Below, piece by piece: positions 42,976 through 51,519 of a stretch of DNA of 64,000 nucleotides. Origin of the DNA: an uncultured Corynebacterium sp. (GTDB taxonomy: Bacteria > Actinomycetota > Actinomycetes > Mycobacteriales > Mycobacteriaceae); NCBI GenBank assembly GCA_943913645.1, contig CALTYZ010000013.1, forward strand, positions 1-64,000, written 5' to 3'. Below the pieces are notes generated by a model that saw only the letters and a list, made by a program, of their open reading frames with translations, made no database searches and was not told the origin of the DNA. The translations under genes were made by a program, and so were the position numbers. Position 1 is the first letter of the stretch, and each line of letters starts with the position of its first letter.

Positions 42976-43804
42976 TCAGCTTGCCCAGGTCATGGCGATT
43001 GTCAATCGAACCCCCGACTCGTTTTATGACAAAGGGGCGACGTACGCGGTAGACAAGGCGCTTGATCGAGCAACGGCAGCGGTAGAAGACGGGGCCGCGA
43101 TCATTGATATTGGGGGTGTCAAGGCTGGCCCCGGTGACCAGGTCGATGCGCTGGAAGAAATCGACCGGGTGGTGCCGGTCATCACTGCGGTGCGTGCGGC
43201 TCACCCGCGCGTGAAGGTGAGTGTGGATACGTGGCGCGCCGAGGTGGCTGAGGCCGCTATCGCTGCTGGCGCGAACCTGATCAATGATACGTGGGCTGGG
43301 TGGGACCCAGAGCTGATCACAGTCGCAGGTGCGCACCGTGTGGGCTACGTTTGCTCCCACACAGGTGGGGCTGTGCCGCGCACCCGACCTTACCGGGTGC
43401 ACTATGACGATGTGGTTGCCGACGTGATCGCCGAAACGACCACGCTTGCTGAGCGCGCGGTGAGCGCTGGGGTGCCGGAGTCGGAGGTGTTCATTGACCC
43501 AACGCACGACTTTGGCAAAAACACGTTTCACGGCCTTGAGCTGTTGCGCCGGGTCGATGAGCTGGTTGCCACCGGGTGGCCGGTGTTAATGGCGTTATCG
43601 AATAAGGATTTTGTCGGTGAGACGGTTGACCGCGGTGTAGACGAGCGTGTTGCTGGCACTCTGGCCGCCACAGCGTGGGCGGCCGCCCGAGGCGTTGCTG
43701 CTTTTCGTGTCCACCAGGTCCGCGAGACGATCGATGTGTTGCAGATGACCGCAGCGATCGCAGGCCAGGTGCCTCCGCGCAATACCATTCGAGGTTTGGC
43801 GTGA
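42968..43804 (+). CDS. folP2: Dihydropteroate synthase-like protein FolP2
   Basis: A 278-residue TIM-barrel protein. MAIVNRTPDSFYDKG is the pterin-binding first motif, IIDIGGVKAGPG the second (standard enzymes have E-S-T-R-P-G here), and DTWRAEVAEAAIAAGANLINDTW and DPTHDFGK the others. Mycobacterial FolP2 lacks proven DHPS activity, and the altered second motif here fits that non-canonical group. ATG overlaps the LOG stop by 8 bp; its own stop overlaps gpgS by 4 bp. So it lies in one operon with gpgS. Confidence 0.85.
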   Translation: MPNQLAQVMAIVNRTPDSFYDKGATYAVDKALDRATAAVEDGAAIIDIGGVKAGPGDQVDALEEIDRVVPVITAVRAAHPRVKVSVDTWRAEVAEAAIAAGANLINDTWAGWDPELITVAGAHRVGYVCSHTGGAVPRTRPYRVHYDDVVADVIAETTTLAERAVSAGVPESEVFIDPTHDFGKNTFHGLELLRRVDELVATGWPVLMALSNKDFVGETVDRGVDERVAGTLAATAWAAARGVAAFRVHQVRETIDVLQMTAAIAGQVPPRNTIRGLA

Positions 43805-44571
43805 GTGCTGACCTGCGCGTGAGTGTCGTCATTCCAGCATTGAACGAACAAGCCACTGTCGCCGACGTTGTCACTGCGTGCTGCGCCTCAGGGGCGGACG
43901 AGGTGTTGGTGATCGACTCAGATTCAAGCGATGCCACAGCGCACGTTGCCGCACGCGCCGGCGCGAAGGTCATGAACTGGCGTGATGTTGATGCTCGTGA
44001 GCCATGGCCTGGAAAGGGCGAGGCGCTATGGCGCGGCGTCAAAGCTGCCAGCGGGGAAGTGGTGGTGTTCATAGACGCCGATGTGACCAATGTGGCACCG
44101 CAGTGGGTTGACCTGCTCACCGCGCCATTCACAAACCCGGCGGTACACTTGGTCAAGGCCGCTTATACACGCTCGTTGGGGGCAGACGGACGCGGTGGCG
44201 GCCGTGTTACCGAGCTGACCGCGAAACCACTGTTGCGCGTCTTTTTCCCCGAGTTGGCCGACATTGCGCAACCGCTTGCGGGTGAGTATGCAGTTCGTCG
44301 TTCCAGCGCCCTGCGCCTGCCGTTTGTTTCCGGGTACGGCGTCGAGGTGGGCATGCTTATCGACGTCGCGCGGCACCACACCCGAGACGCCATTACCGAA
44401 GTCGCGTTGGGCAGCAGAACACACCGCAACCGTCCGCTGGAAGAACTGGGGCCAATGGCTGATGTGGTCGCCCGGACCATCCTCGCTCGCGCCGGGTACC
44501 TGGGCAATGGTGACACGGCAGGGTGCACCGGTGCTGCACCGGCGCAGCGCCCGCCGTGGGTGGTGCGGTGA
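43801..44571 (+). CDS. gpgS: Glucosyl-3-phosphoglycerate synthase GpgS
   Basis: A 256-residue GT-A glycosyltransferase of family GT81. VVIPALNEQATVADVV opens the nucleotide-binding site, VVVFIDADVTN carries the metal-binding D-x-D-type motif, and AGEYAVRRSSALRLPFVSGYGVEVGML matches GpgS. It transfers glucose from a nucleotide sugar to 3-phosphoglycerate, the first step towards methylglucose lipopolysaccharides in mycobacteria. Corynebacteria lack the end product, so the enzyme may serve glucosylglycerate. GTG start overlaps the folP2 stop (GTGA). Confidence 0.88.
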   Translation: MSADLRVSVVIPALNEQATVADVVTACCASGADEVLVIDSDSSDATAHVAARAGAKVMNWRDVDAREPWPGKGEALWRGVKAASGEVVVFIDADVTNVAPQWVDLLTAPFTNPAVHLVKAAYTRSLGADGRGGGRVTELTAKPLLRVFFPELADIAQPLAGEYAVRRSSALRLPFVSGYGVEVGMLIDVARHHTRDAITEVALGSRTHRNRPLEELGPMADVVARTILARAGYLGNGDTAGCTGAAPAQRPPWVVR

Positions 44572-44593
44572 CGCACCAGTTAGACTACGTGCC

Positions 44594-44974
44594 ATGTTTT
44601 TGTCCTGGATAGTGCTCATCATCGCGCTGGTGATCTTCAGCGTGCTCGGCGTGTTGTTGTTTGCCGCTATTTTCGGTCGCGGCGAGGCATTACCGCCGAT
44701 GATGGAGAGCGCCGATGTAAAGCAAGCCAACCGCGAAGCTATCGCGCAGGGCAGATACGCAGACCTGCAGCTTGAGGTTGTGCACCGGGGGTACCGAATG
44801 GACCAGGTAGATGCGCTCATTGCGCAGCTCACTGGCCAAGAAGGCGCGGGCGATGATGCACCGAGGCAGGCGAGTGCGGCCAACACAGTACCGGATGAGG
44901 TGGGCCAAAACAGCGTAGACTCGACGAAAGTAACTGTGGAAGCTAAAGGAGAGTCCGACGCATGGCAGCAATGA
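44594..44974 (+). CDS. Membrane-anchored DivIVA-domain protein
   Basis: A 126-residue protein with one N-terminal membrane helix (WIVLIIALVIFSVLGVLLFAAIF) and a short cytoplasmic part containing HRGYRMDQVDALIAQL, the DivIVA-type motif (F/Y-x-x-x-x-V-D), then a polar tail. It matches the position and type of Rv1209. A polar scaffold or membrane-curvature function is suggested by family only. The last 13 bp overlap the DUF3117 start. Confidence 0.82.
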   Translation: MFLSWIVLIIALVIFSVLGVLLFAAIFGRGEALPPMMESADVKQANREAIAQGRYADLQLEVVHRGYRMDQVDALIAQLTGQEGAGDDAPRQASAANTVPDEVGQNSVDSTKVTVEAKGESDAWQQ

Positions 44975-45129
44975 AACCGCGCACCGGTAACGGCCCGATG
45001 GAAGCCGTTGAAGAGAGCCGCAAGATCGTGATGCGCATCCCGTCTGATGGCGGTGGCCGACTGGTGGTGGAGATGAGTAAGGAAGAGGCTGGAGAACTCG
45101 GGCAGCTGCTGATCGATGCAGCGAAGTAA
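44962..45129 (+). CDS. DUF3117 small protein
   Basis: A 55-residue protein, MAAMKPRTGNGPMEAVEES then KIVMRIPSDGGGRLVVEMSKEEAGELGQLL, the near-invariant DUF3117 sequence of actinobacteria (Rv1211-like). It starts inside the preceding gene with AAAGGAG about 10 bp upstream. A predicted small beta-sheet plus helix; no function is known. High conservation across the phylum argues for a basic role. It is too short to be found without looking for it. Confidence 0.93.
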   Translation: MAAMKPRTGNGPMEAVEESRKIVMRIPSDGGGRLVVEMSKEEAGELGQLLIDAAK

Positions 45130-45181
45130 AACCTGTCCGCGCCGGTGTTTTCCTGGTGCGGCGCTGCGGTAATATCACCAT

Positions 45182-46045
45182 ATGCTTGAAGATATCGTTG
45201 ATGTCTTAGCCGATCCGATTGATCTTTCGCCGCTTTCTCTAGCGGACAATGGTTCCCGTCTGGTTTCACAGACGGGACATTCTTATGACGTCGCACGCCA
45301 AGGCTATGTCACGCTTGCCGGTGGACGGGGACTTGACCACGATGGCGACTCCCCGGAAATGGTGCAATCGCGCGAAGCATTCCTGTCGCAGGGACACTTT
45401 GCCCCATTTGTCGAGGCTGTGACCGACGCTGTCGAGGACAGCTTGGAACAGGTGGCTCAGGATGAGCCTCGCCCAGTGGTGCTTGAGGTCGGTGCTGGCA
45501 CCGGATATTACCTGGCCCACACGTTGGATACCATCGCAGAAGCCCGTGGCGTTGGCCTTGATATTTCCGTGCCGGCCGCGAAACATCTAGCCAAGTCCCA
45601 TCCCCGTGTGGGCGCGATTGTGGCCGATGTGTGGCAGCGCTTGCCTCTTCGAGATGACAGCATCCACGCAATCACCGTGGTGTTTGCCCCCCGAAATCCT
45701 GCGGAGTTTCGTCGTGTCTTGGTCGACGGTGGGGAAGTGACTGTGGTTGCGGCTGATCAGGGCCACCTCGATGAACTACGGGACCCGCTTGGGATTCTGG
45801 GAGTCGAAGCTGACAAAATGGAGCGCTTGCTTGCGCAAGCGAGCGGCTACCTGACGCCAGTAGGCAGTCCTGAGCTCATCGAGTTCCCAATGCGGCTGGA
45901 GCGCGACGCGATTGCCGCCCAGGTGGGAATGAGCCCGTCAGCGCGCCATGTTGCGCCCCAGGTGCTGCACGAGCGGGTGGCCGCTCTTCCGGACTATGTG
46001 GATGTGACCGCTCGGGCCCGTCTCGTCACATTGCGAAAGCAGTAA
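45182..46045 (+). CDS. RlmA-like 23S rRNA guanine methyltransferase
   Basis: A 287-residue class-I methyltransferase with VLEVGAGTGYYLAHTLD as SAM loop and GLDISVPAAKHLAKSHP as acidic strand, and the RlmA-like N-terminal GHSYDVARQGYVTLAGG and D-SPEMVQSREAFL segments. RlmA enzymes methylate G745/G748 of 23S rRNA. The zinc-finger cysteines of the RlmA N-terminus are absent (its first 30 residues contain none), so it is a zinc-free variant. It ends 12 bp from the convergent GH32-like gene. TlrB-like macrolide resistance is possible. Confidence 0.82.
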   Translation: MLEDIVDVLADPIDLSPLSLADNGSRLVSQTGHSYDVARQGYVTLAGGRGLDHDGDSPEMVQSREAFLSQGHFAPFVEAVTDAVEDSLEQVAQDEPRPVVLEVGAGTGYYLAHTLDTIAEARGVGLDISVPAAKHLAKSHPRVGAIVADVWQRLPLRDDSIHAITVVFAPRNPAEFRRVLVDGGEVTVVAADQGHLDELRDPLGILGVEADKMERLLAQASGYLTPVGSPELIEFPMRLERDAIAAQVGMSPSARHVAPQVLHERVAALPDYVDVTARARLVTLRKQ

Positions 46046-46057
46046 CGTCAGGCATGG

Positions 46058-47485
46058 CTACTGCGTGCGGGTCGCGGCATGACCACGACGCCACTCGCTG
46101 AATATCTCAGCATCGCCGTGGGCCCGCACGCGTATTCCTGTACTGCCGGAGGTTGGCCAAAACCGTGACGACATCACGACGCTGCCGCCGCCGGCATACA
46201 CTTCGAGGGTGGAACCGTCGACGATGACGGTGATGTTGTCTTCATCTTCCTCGTGCAACGGTGCCGTTTTCGGCTCCCCGTCTAAACGGTCAAGCTCAAT
46301 ATGATCGCCGCGGTGACAGATCCGAGCCGCAGGATTGCCTTCGCTGTCGATGACCTCAGCAACGATCTCAGACCCTGGGGGAATGTCGCACAACGCGGTC
46401 CACAGGAGTGCCTGACGGGCACTGTCGACAGCCTCAGGCAAACCGGGGGCAGGAGTTTGGTACAAGTGGCCGTGCTGCAAGGTCACTCGCCGCGGTAGAG
46501 TCAGCGCGTTTGCCCACCCTTCTGTCTCCCAATTTGGTTCGGACGTTGGGTCACCAGAGCGCCCGGAGTTCGTCATGAATCCGTACATGTAGGCGCGGTC
46601 ATAGCGCGCCAGTTCGTCCTTGTTGTGGCGGGGGTAGTTGGTGTTGCGTGGACGTGTGAAATCGTGCCCATGGTCAAATAGCTGACTTGGGGTGACAACG
46701 TGGAACCGGTTGGCCTCCAGCTTGCCGATGATGTAGCTGGAGTAGTCCTTTCCGTCGCGCTCAGCGGTAATGAACAGGACGTCATAAATCTCCTGATCAA
46801 CCTCATCGCGCAACCGGACAAGGCGTGGGGCGACGAGCGAATCATCAAGCTCGACTCCTGGATCTCCCTCAAACTCAAGTGGTCCAAGTAGCCGCCACGA
46901 GCGACCGTCATCGGAATTCAGCACGACCGGTATTGGCTTTGCGGATGGGCCAGCGACTGCAAGCATCAGCCACCCTTCGTGGCCCTCGTCGCGGTTGGAT
47001 TGGATGTCCCAGTCGGGGATGACGCACGGGGACCGGAAGTTGCTGAGCTCTTCGGTGTCCTCGACGACCGCGCCAAGCCGAGTGATCGCCGCGGAGACCG
47101 CCGTGTGGTCATCTAAGTCGTTGCACAGCGCACTCACATCGTCAACGTGAGCGAGCTGGATGGTATTGCCCGCAGCAGTTCGCGATGTGAAATAAATATC
47201 TACTCCACCTTCGGCAGCATCGCCACCAACGACCGCTCCCGCGCGGACATGCGTTTCCCCGCCGACGGGCGCGATGGCATCGTTGCATTCAAACCAGCTG
47301 AACGGGTCGTTCTCACTCATGTGGTGGCCCCAACGGCTCGACTCGCCGGGGCCTGCTGCGTATTGATAGAACATGTGCCAAACCCGGTGTCCGGGAGCCC
47401 CTAAACGAATGACACCAGCTGGTCCTTCAAGGATTCCGTGGTCTGCAGTGACGTGGAGTTCAGGCCTGTAAATACTCATTGGCAT
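46058..47485 (-). CDS. GH32-like five-bladed propeller protein lacking catalytic acids
   Basis: A 475-residue cytosolic protein without a signal peptide that follows the GH32 beta-fructosidase plan: HVTADHGILEGPAGVI, WHMFYQYAAGP, WGHHMSENDPFSWFE, AGAVVGGDA and NFRSPCVIPD, then a C-terminal beta-sandwich (TVIVDGSTLEVYAGGG). The nucleophile of W-x-N-D-P-N-G is Gly21, the stabilising Asp of R-D-P is Ser152, and the acid/base Glu of E-C-P is Val218. So hydrolysis is not expected. Its start shares a base with the glgA stop, so both are one transcript, probably in glycogen or trehalose metabolism as a non-catalytic binding protein. Confidence 0.75.
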   Translation of the reverse strand: MPMSIYRPELHVTADHGILEGPAGVIRLGAPGHRVWHMFYQYAAGPGESSRWGHHMSENDPFSWFECNDAIAPVGGETHVRAGAVVGGDAAEGGVDIYFTSRTAAGNTIQLAHVDDVSALCNDLDDHTAVSAAITRLGAVVEDTEELSNFRSPCVIPDWDIQSNRDEGHEGWLMLAVAGPSAKPIPVVLNSDDGRSWRLLGPLEFEGDPGVELDDSLVAPRLVRLRDEVDQEIYDVLFITAERDGKDYSSYIIGKLEANRFHVVTPSQLFDHGHDFTRPRNTNYPRHNKDELARYDRAYMYGFMTNSGRSGDPTSEPNWETEGWANALTLPRRVTLQHGHLYQTPAPGLPEAVDSARQALLWTALCDIPPGSEIVAEVIDSEGNPAARICHRGDHIELDRLDGEPKTAPLHEEDEDNITVIVDGSTLEVYAGGGSVVMSSRFWPTSGSTGIRVRAHGDAEIFSEWRRGHAATRTQ

Positions 47486-48639
47486 CAGCTCAGTTGGGTG
47501 TAGATGTCGACCGTTTCCTGCGCAATCCGTGCCCAGGAAAACTCAGCGAGCGCACGCGCGCGGCCTGCCTTACCCATCTGCGCGGCAACGTCCGCGTCTC
47601 CTGCAACCGCATTGACAGCTGCAGCGAGCTCACGCTCGAAGGTGGCCGGATCGGCTTCGTCATAATCTACGAGACGTCCCGTCTCCCCATCGACGACCAC
47701 CTCGGGGATCCCGCCGACACGCGAGGCCACCACTGCGGTGTTACAGGCCATGGCCTCGAGGTTGACAATGCCGAGCGGCTCATAGATTGACGGGCAAACG
47801 AAGACATCGGAGACGGAGTACACCTCCCGAATGCGCTCCGGGGCAAGCATGTCTTGTATCCAGAAAACTCCATCGCGTTCTGCGCGCAGTTGGTCAGCGA
47901 GTGCCTGCGTTTCTGCAGCGATTTCTGGGGTGTCAGGCGCGCCCGCGCACAAAATGAGTTGAATGTCATCATCAAAGTGCCGCGCTGCTTTGAGCAAGTG
48001 CGGCACGCCCTTTTGCCGCGTGATACGGCCAACGAACGAGGCAATTGGTCGGGTGGTGTCAACGCCTAGCTCCTCAGCGATCGTGCCGGGGGAGGGGTAC
48101 CACTTTTCCGGGTCGATGCCGTTGAGCACGACGTGAACTTTTTCCTCATCAATGCAGGGGTAGGCCTGAAGGATCGCGTCCTTCATTCCGGATGAGACGG
48201 CAATAACGCCGTCGGCATACTCCATCGCATTTTTCTCACTCCAGGAGGAAATGTCATAGCCGCCGCCGAGCTGCTCGCGCTTCCAGGGGCGGTCTGGCTC
48301 GAGAGAGTGGGCAGTGACAACGTGTGGAATGTCATACAGTAGTCCGGTGAGGTGGCCACCGAGGCCGGAATACCAGGTATGGGAATGCACAATGTCAAGC
48401 CCAGTGGCGGCGTTGGCCATCCGCAGCCCGGTGGACAGCGTCTTAATCGCGCCGTTCGCGTCCGCCAAGTCGGGGTCAACACCATGCACAAAGACGTGAG
48501 GTTCCTCGCGTGGCGCACCCATGCAGTGAACGTCGACCTCGGCGATCTCACGCATGAAGCGCGTCAACTCTGTGACATGCACACCGGCCCCGCCGTAGAC
48601 TTCCGGAGGGTACTCTCTGGTCATCATTCCGACTCTCAT
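47485..48639 (-). CDS. glgA: GT4 glycogen synthase / maltose-1-phosphate synthase
   Basis: A 384-residue GT-B glycosyltransferase. MTREYPPEVYGGAGVHVTEL is the first donor-binding loop, DIVHSHTWYSGLGGHL the acceptor side, and SFVGRITRQKGVPHLLKA and VCPSIYEPLGIVNLEAMAC the nucleotide-sugar motifs with E-x7-E. Actinobacterial members (Rv1212c) use ADP-glucose and have been shown to make maltose 1-phosphate (GlgM) as well as elongate glucans. It is divergent from glgC, which makes the ADP-glucose. ATG at 48639 follows a weak ribosome site; the upstream extension is unlike the family. Confidence 0.9.
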   Translation of the reverse strand: MRVGMMTREYPPEVYGGAGVHVTELTRFMREIAEVDVHCMGAPREEPHVFVHGVDPDLADANGAIKTLSTGLRMANAATGLDIVHSHTWYSGLGGHLTGLLYDIPHVVTAHSLEPDRPWKREQLGGGYDISSWSEKNAMEYADGVIAVSSGMKDAILQAYPCIDEEKVHVVLNGIDPEKWYPSPGTIAEELGVDTTRPIASFVGRITRQKGVPHLLKAARHFDDDIQLILCAGAPDTPEIAAETQALADQLRAERDGVFWIQDMLAPERIREVYSVSDVFVCPSIYEPLGIVNLEAMACNTAVVASRVGGIPEVVVDGETGRLVDYDEADPATFERELAAAVNAVAGDADVAAQMGKAGRARALAEFSWARIAQETVDIYTQLS

Positions 48640-48783
48640 ATCCGCCGAGCTTAGCGGCGTCTCCGCGCGGCTGCACAGGCCGAATTTCACGCACCCTGAG
48701 GATCGACTGGGCACGGTTATAGGTGCCTGGGGTTGTCGACGAACGTGCTGCAGAACGCGTTATCTTTCAATACGCTGAAGAGT

Positions 48784-50001
48784 ATGAAAAGCCAGCCACG
48801 AGTTCTCGCCATTGTTCTCGCGGGCGGAGAAGGAAAGCGTTTGTTTCCGCTTACCGCCGACCGTGCGAAGCCGGCGGTCCCCTTTGGTGGAAACTACCGC
48901 CTGATTGATTTCGTCTTATCCAACCTTGTCAATGCCGGATACATGCGCGTTGCGGTGTTGACCCAGTATAAATCCCACTCCCTCGACCGCCACGTTGCTA
49001 CCGCCTGGAATATCTCCGGACCGACACCGCAATACATCGCGTCCGTCCCCGCCCAGCAACGCCGCGGGAAGCGGTGGTACAACGGCTCCGCCGATGCCAT
49101 CGTGCAATCGCTCAACCTCATCTACGACGACATGCCCGACTATGTGCTCGTCTTCGGCGCCGACCACGTCTATCGCATGGACCCATCCCAGATGGTGGAG
49201 GATCACATTGCGTCAGGCAAGGATGCCACAGTCGCCGGGATTCGTATTCCCCGGGCAGAAGCAAGCGCCTTCGGCTGCATTCAAGCCGACGAGAACGGCG
49301 CAATCACCGAGTTTTTAGAAAAGCCTGCGGACCCTCCAGGCACGCCAGACGACCCCGAGGTCACCTACGCGTCGATGGGGAACTATGTGTTTTCCACCGA
49401 GCCGCTCATTAAAGCCCTGCTGGAAGACGAGCAAAACGATGAGTCCGACCACGATATGGGCGGAGACATCATCCCGTATTTCGTGTCCAAGGGGCAGGCC
49501 AATGTCTATGACTTCTCCAGCAACGAGGTCCCCGGTGCGACTGACCGAGACCAGGGGTACTGGCGTGATGTGGGAACCATTGACTCGTTCTACGACGCGC
49601 ACATGGACCTGATTTCTTCCCACCCCGTCTTCAACCTCTACAACAGCGCGTGGCCAATTCATTCGACAGAAGACGGCAACCTCCCGCCGGCGAAGTTCGT
49701 TCTTGGGGGAATCGCGCAAGAGTCAATCGTTGCCTCTGGCTCGATCGTCTCAGGCGCAACGGTGCGAAACTCGGTGCTTTCGACCGACGTGCGCGTCGAG
49801 GAAGGCGCCACTGTCGAAGGCTCGGTCCTGCTCCCGGGGGTGCGGATTGGCAAGGGCGCTGTGGTGCGCCGCGCCATTTTGGACAAAAATGTTTATGTGT
49901 CAGACGGTGAGATCATTGGTGTAGACACCGAGCGCGACCGAGAGAACTACACCGTGTCAGACGGCGGCGTTGTCGTCGTCGGGAAAAGTGAGGTCGTCTA
50001 A
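48784..50001 (+). CDS. glgC: ADP-glucose pyrophosphorylase GlgC
   Basis: A 405-residue nucleotidyltransferase. VLAGGEGKRLFPLTADRAKPAVPFGGNYRLIDF carries the N-terminal G-G-x-G-x-R-L substrate loop and the allosteric/catalytic lysine, FLEKP the glucose-1-phosphate site, and the C-terminal half is a left-handed beta-helix (SVLLPGVRIGKGAV). It makes ADP-glucose from glucose 1-phosphate and ATP for glycogen synthesis. ATG at 48784 was chosen because homologues start MKSQP; an upstream extension in the glgA-glgC intergenic region is unlike the family. Its stop overlaps the stop of the convergent O-methyltransferase gene by 4 bp. Confidence 0.95.
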   Translation: MKSQPRVLAIVLAGGEGKRLFPLTADRAKPAVPFGGNYRLIDFVLSNLVNAGYMRVAVLTQYKSHSLDRHVATAWNISGPTPQYIASVPAQQRRGKRWYNGSADAIVQSLNLIYDDMPDYVLVFGADHVYRMDPSQMVEDHIASGKDATVAGIRIPRAEASAFGCIQADENGAITEFLEKPADPPGTPDDPEVTYASMGNYVFSTEPLIKALLEDEQNDESDHDMGGDIIPYFVSKGQANVYDFSSNEVPGATDRDQGYWRDVGTIDSFYDAHMDLISSHPVFNLYNSAWPIHSTEDGNLPPAKFVLGGIAQESIVASGSIVSGATVRNSVLSTDVRVEEGATVEGSVLLPGVRIGKGAVVRRAILDKNVYVSDGEIIGVDTERDRENYTVSDGGVVVVGKSEVV

Positions 50002-50714
50002 GCAGAAGCGTTGCCCGCGAACCCCGTGCGCTTCGTGACGAGGCTGAGTCCCCCGTCGAGGGGGAGGCGGGTCGCTACCGCGTTGTGCTCAGCCGTGAGG
50101 TCATCGAGAAGTGTGTCGGCGCGCCGCGCGGCGTCAGTGTCACGGTCGCGGCGTAAGGGGTCTGCCACGGTGCCGTCGAGAAGCGAATGCGCGATGACGA
50201 GTGTGCCCCCCGCAGTCAACAGTGGCCAGGCGGCGCTGATGAACGCCGGTAGCTCAATTGGGGCGACGTCGGCATAAATCAGTTGGTAGGAATCGGCGGC
50301 CAGCCGCTCGATCACATCAAGTGGGCGAGCGGTGAGAAAGCGGGCGCGCGCCGGAGCGAACCCGCCGAGCTGGAATGCTTCCTTCGCTTCCGCCTGCAGG
50401 GCAGCCTCAGGCTCGATACAGGTCAGGGTGGCTTTGTCGTGCAGACCACGCAAGATATGCAATCCCACCACCGCGGCTGCGGGCGTGATCACGACCGCAC
50501 CTTGTGAAGACGAGGCTGCCGCGGTGGATGCGGCGAGTGTGGTCAGGAGCTGGCCGACCACAATCGACGGCGTGCGTAGCGCGTTGTGCGCAGCTTCGGC
50601 TGTAGCGTGCTCCAGCCCGTCGCGAAATGGCGGCTGCAGTTGCACGTCCGTTGCGCTGCGGTCTTGTATGTATTCAGACATTTGAAGAAACGCCGTCTCA
50701 GTCACTCGATTCAT
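49998..50714 (-). CDS. O-methyltransferase-like protein with degenerate SAM motif
   Basis: A 238-residue protein at the position of Rv1220c, an O-methyltransferase. It keeps YQLIYADVAPIELPAFI, the metal/substrate Asp segment, LLTAGGTLVIAHSLLDGTV, and LTCIEPEAALQAEAKEAF. The glycine-rich first motif (E-x-G-x-G-x-G in the family) is VVITPAAAVVG here, with no glycine triad, so SAM binding may be changed or lost. MNRVTETAF (ATG at 50714) is the chosen start; MSEYIQDR (50681) is possible. It is divergent from sigE across 123 bp. Confidence 0.82.
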   Translation of the reverse strand: MNRVTETAFLQMSEYIQDRSATDVQLQPPFRDGLEHATAEAAHNALRTPSIVVGQLLTTLAASTAAASSSQGAVVITPAAAVVGLHILRGLHDKATLTCIEPEAALQAEAKEAFQLGGFAPARARFLTARPLDVIERLAADSYQLIYADVAPIELPAFISAAWPLLTAGGTLVIAHSLLDGTVADPLRRDRDTDAARRADTLLDDLTAEHNAVATRLPLDGGLSLVTKRTGFAGNASA

Positions 50715-50837
50715 AATAGTGTGTGAACACGTCGCGGGGGTGGTGCAAAACACGGTGCATACAGCACAAACTGGGCGTCCAGGAAGTTTTCAGATTATCT
50801 ACTGGCACCAAGATTCTTGATCTGACACAATCGCTAT

Positions 50838-51455
50838 ATGTCGATCGAGCGCATCTCCGCCGCAGCTACTGAGTCAGAAACACTGACTGGAACCGCGGCG
50901 TTTGATGCCGGGCACGCTGCGATGCCGTCGTGGGCGGAGCTAGTCGCCGAGCATGCAGATAGTGTCTACCGGCTCGCGTTTCGTCTCTCCGGCAACCAGC
51001 ATGATGCCGAAGACCTCACCCAAGAGACATTCATGCGGGTGTTTCGCAATTTGAAGAGCTACCGTCCGGGCACGTTTGAGGGGTGGCTGCACCGTATTAC
51101 GACGAACTTGTTTCTCGACATGGTCCGGCACCGGTCGAAAATCCGGATGGAGGAGCTGCCCGAGGACTACGAGCGTGTTCCTGGGACGAGTTTGACACCT
51201 GAACAGGTCTACACCGCATCGAACTTGGATCCGGCGTTGCAGCGCTCGCTTGATGAGCTCAGCCCGGATTTTCGTGTCGCGGTGGTGCTCTGTGACGTGG
51301 TGGGCATGAGTTATGAAGAGATCGCCGAGACACTTGGAGTGAAGATGGGGACAGTGCGCTCCCGCATTCACCGTGGGCGATTGCAGTTGCGTCGCTCGCT
51401 TGAGGCCCAGGCAGAGTACGATTCCGCCGCGAAAGAGCTCCTGCGAACGCGATAA
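50838..51455 (+). CDS. sigE: ECF sigma factor SigE
   Basis: A 205-residue ECF sigma factor with region 2 (YRLAFRLSGNQHDAEDLTQETFMRVFRNL, -10 recognition) and region 4 (LDELSPDFRVAVVLCDVVGMSYEEIAETLGVKMGTVRSRIHRGR, -35 recognition). SigE directs envelope-stress genes. The gene order sigE-rseA-tatB and the divergent O-methyltransferase gene match mycobacteria. The 123-bp upstream region should hold its own promoters; a GGAAGT element lies at 50780-50785 but does not clearly match a GGAAC-type site. Confidence 0.95.
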   Translation: MSIERISAAATESETLTGTAAFDAGHAAMPSWAELVAEHADSVYRLAFRLSGNQHDAEDLTQETFMRVFRNLKSYRPGTFEGWLHRITTNLFLDMVRHRSKIRMEELPEDYERVPGTSLTPEQVYTASNLDPALQRSLDELSPDFRVAVVLCDVVGMSYEEIAETLGVKMGTVRSRIHRGRLQLRRSLEAQAEYDSAAKELLRTR

Positions 51456-51519
51456 CGCTGTGGCCAGCTTCGCTGGCTCGGGGGTAACGTTGGAGGTGAC
51501 GTGAACAGGAGGGTGACTC

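Noticed and set aside
50760..50837. A SigE-type autoregulated promoter upstream of sigE
   Set aside because: A GGAAG element is present but no correctly spaced partner element could be shown.
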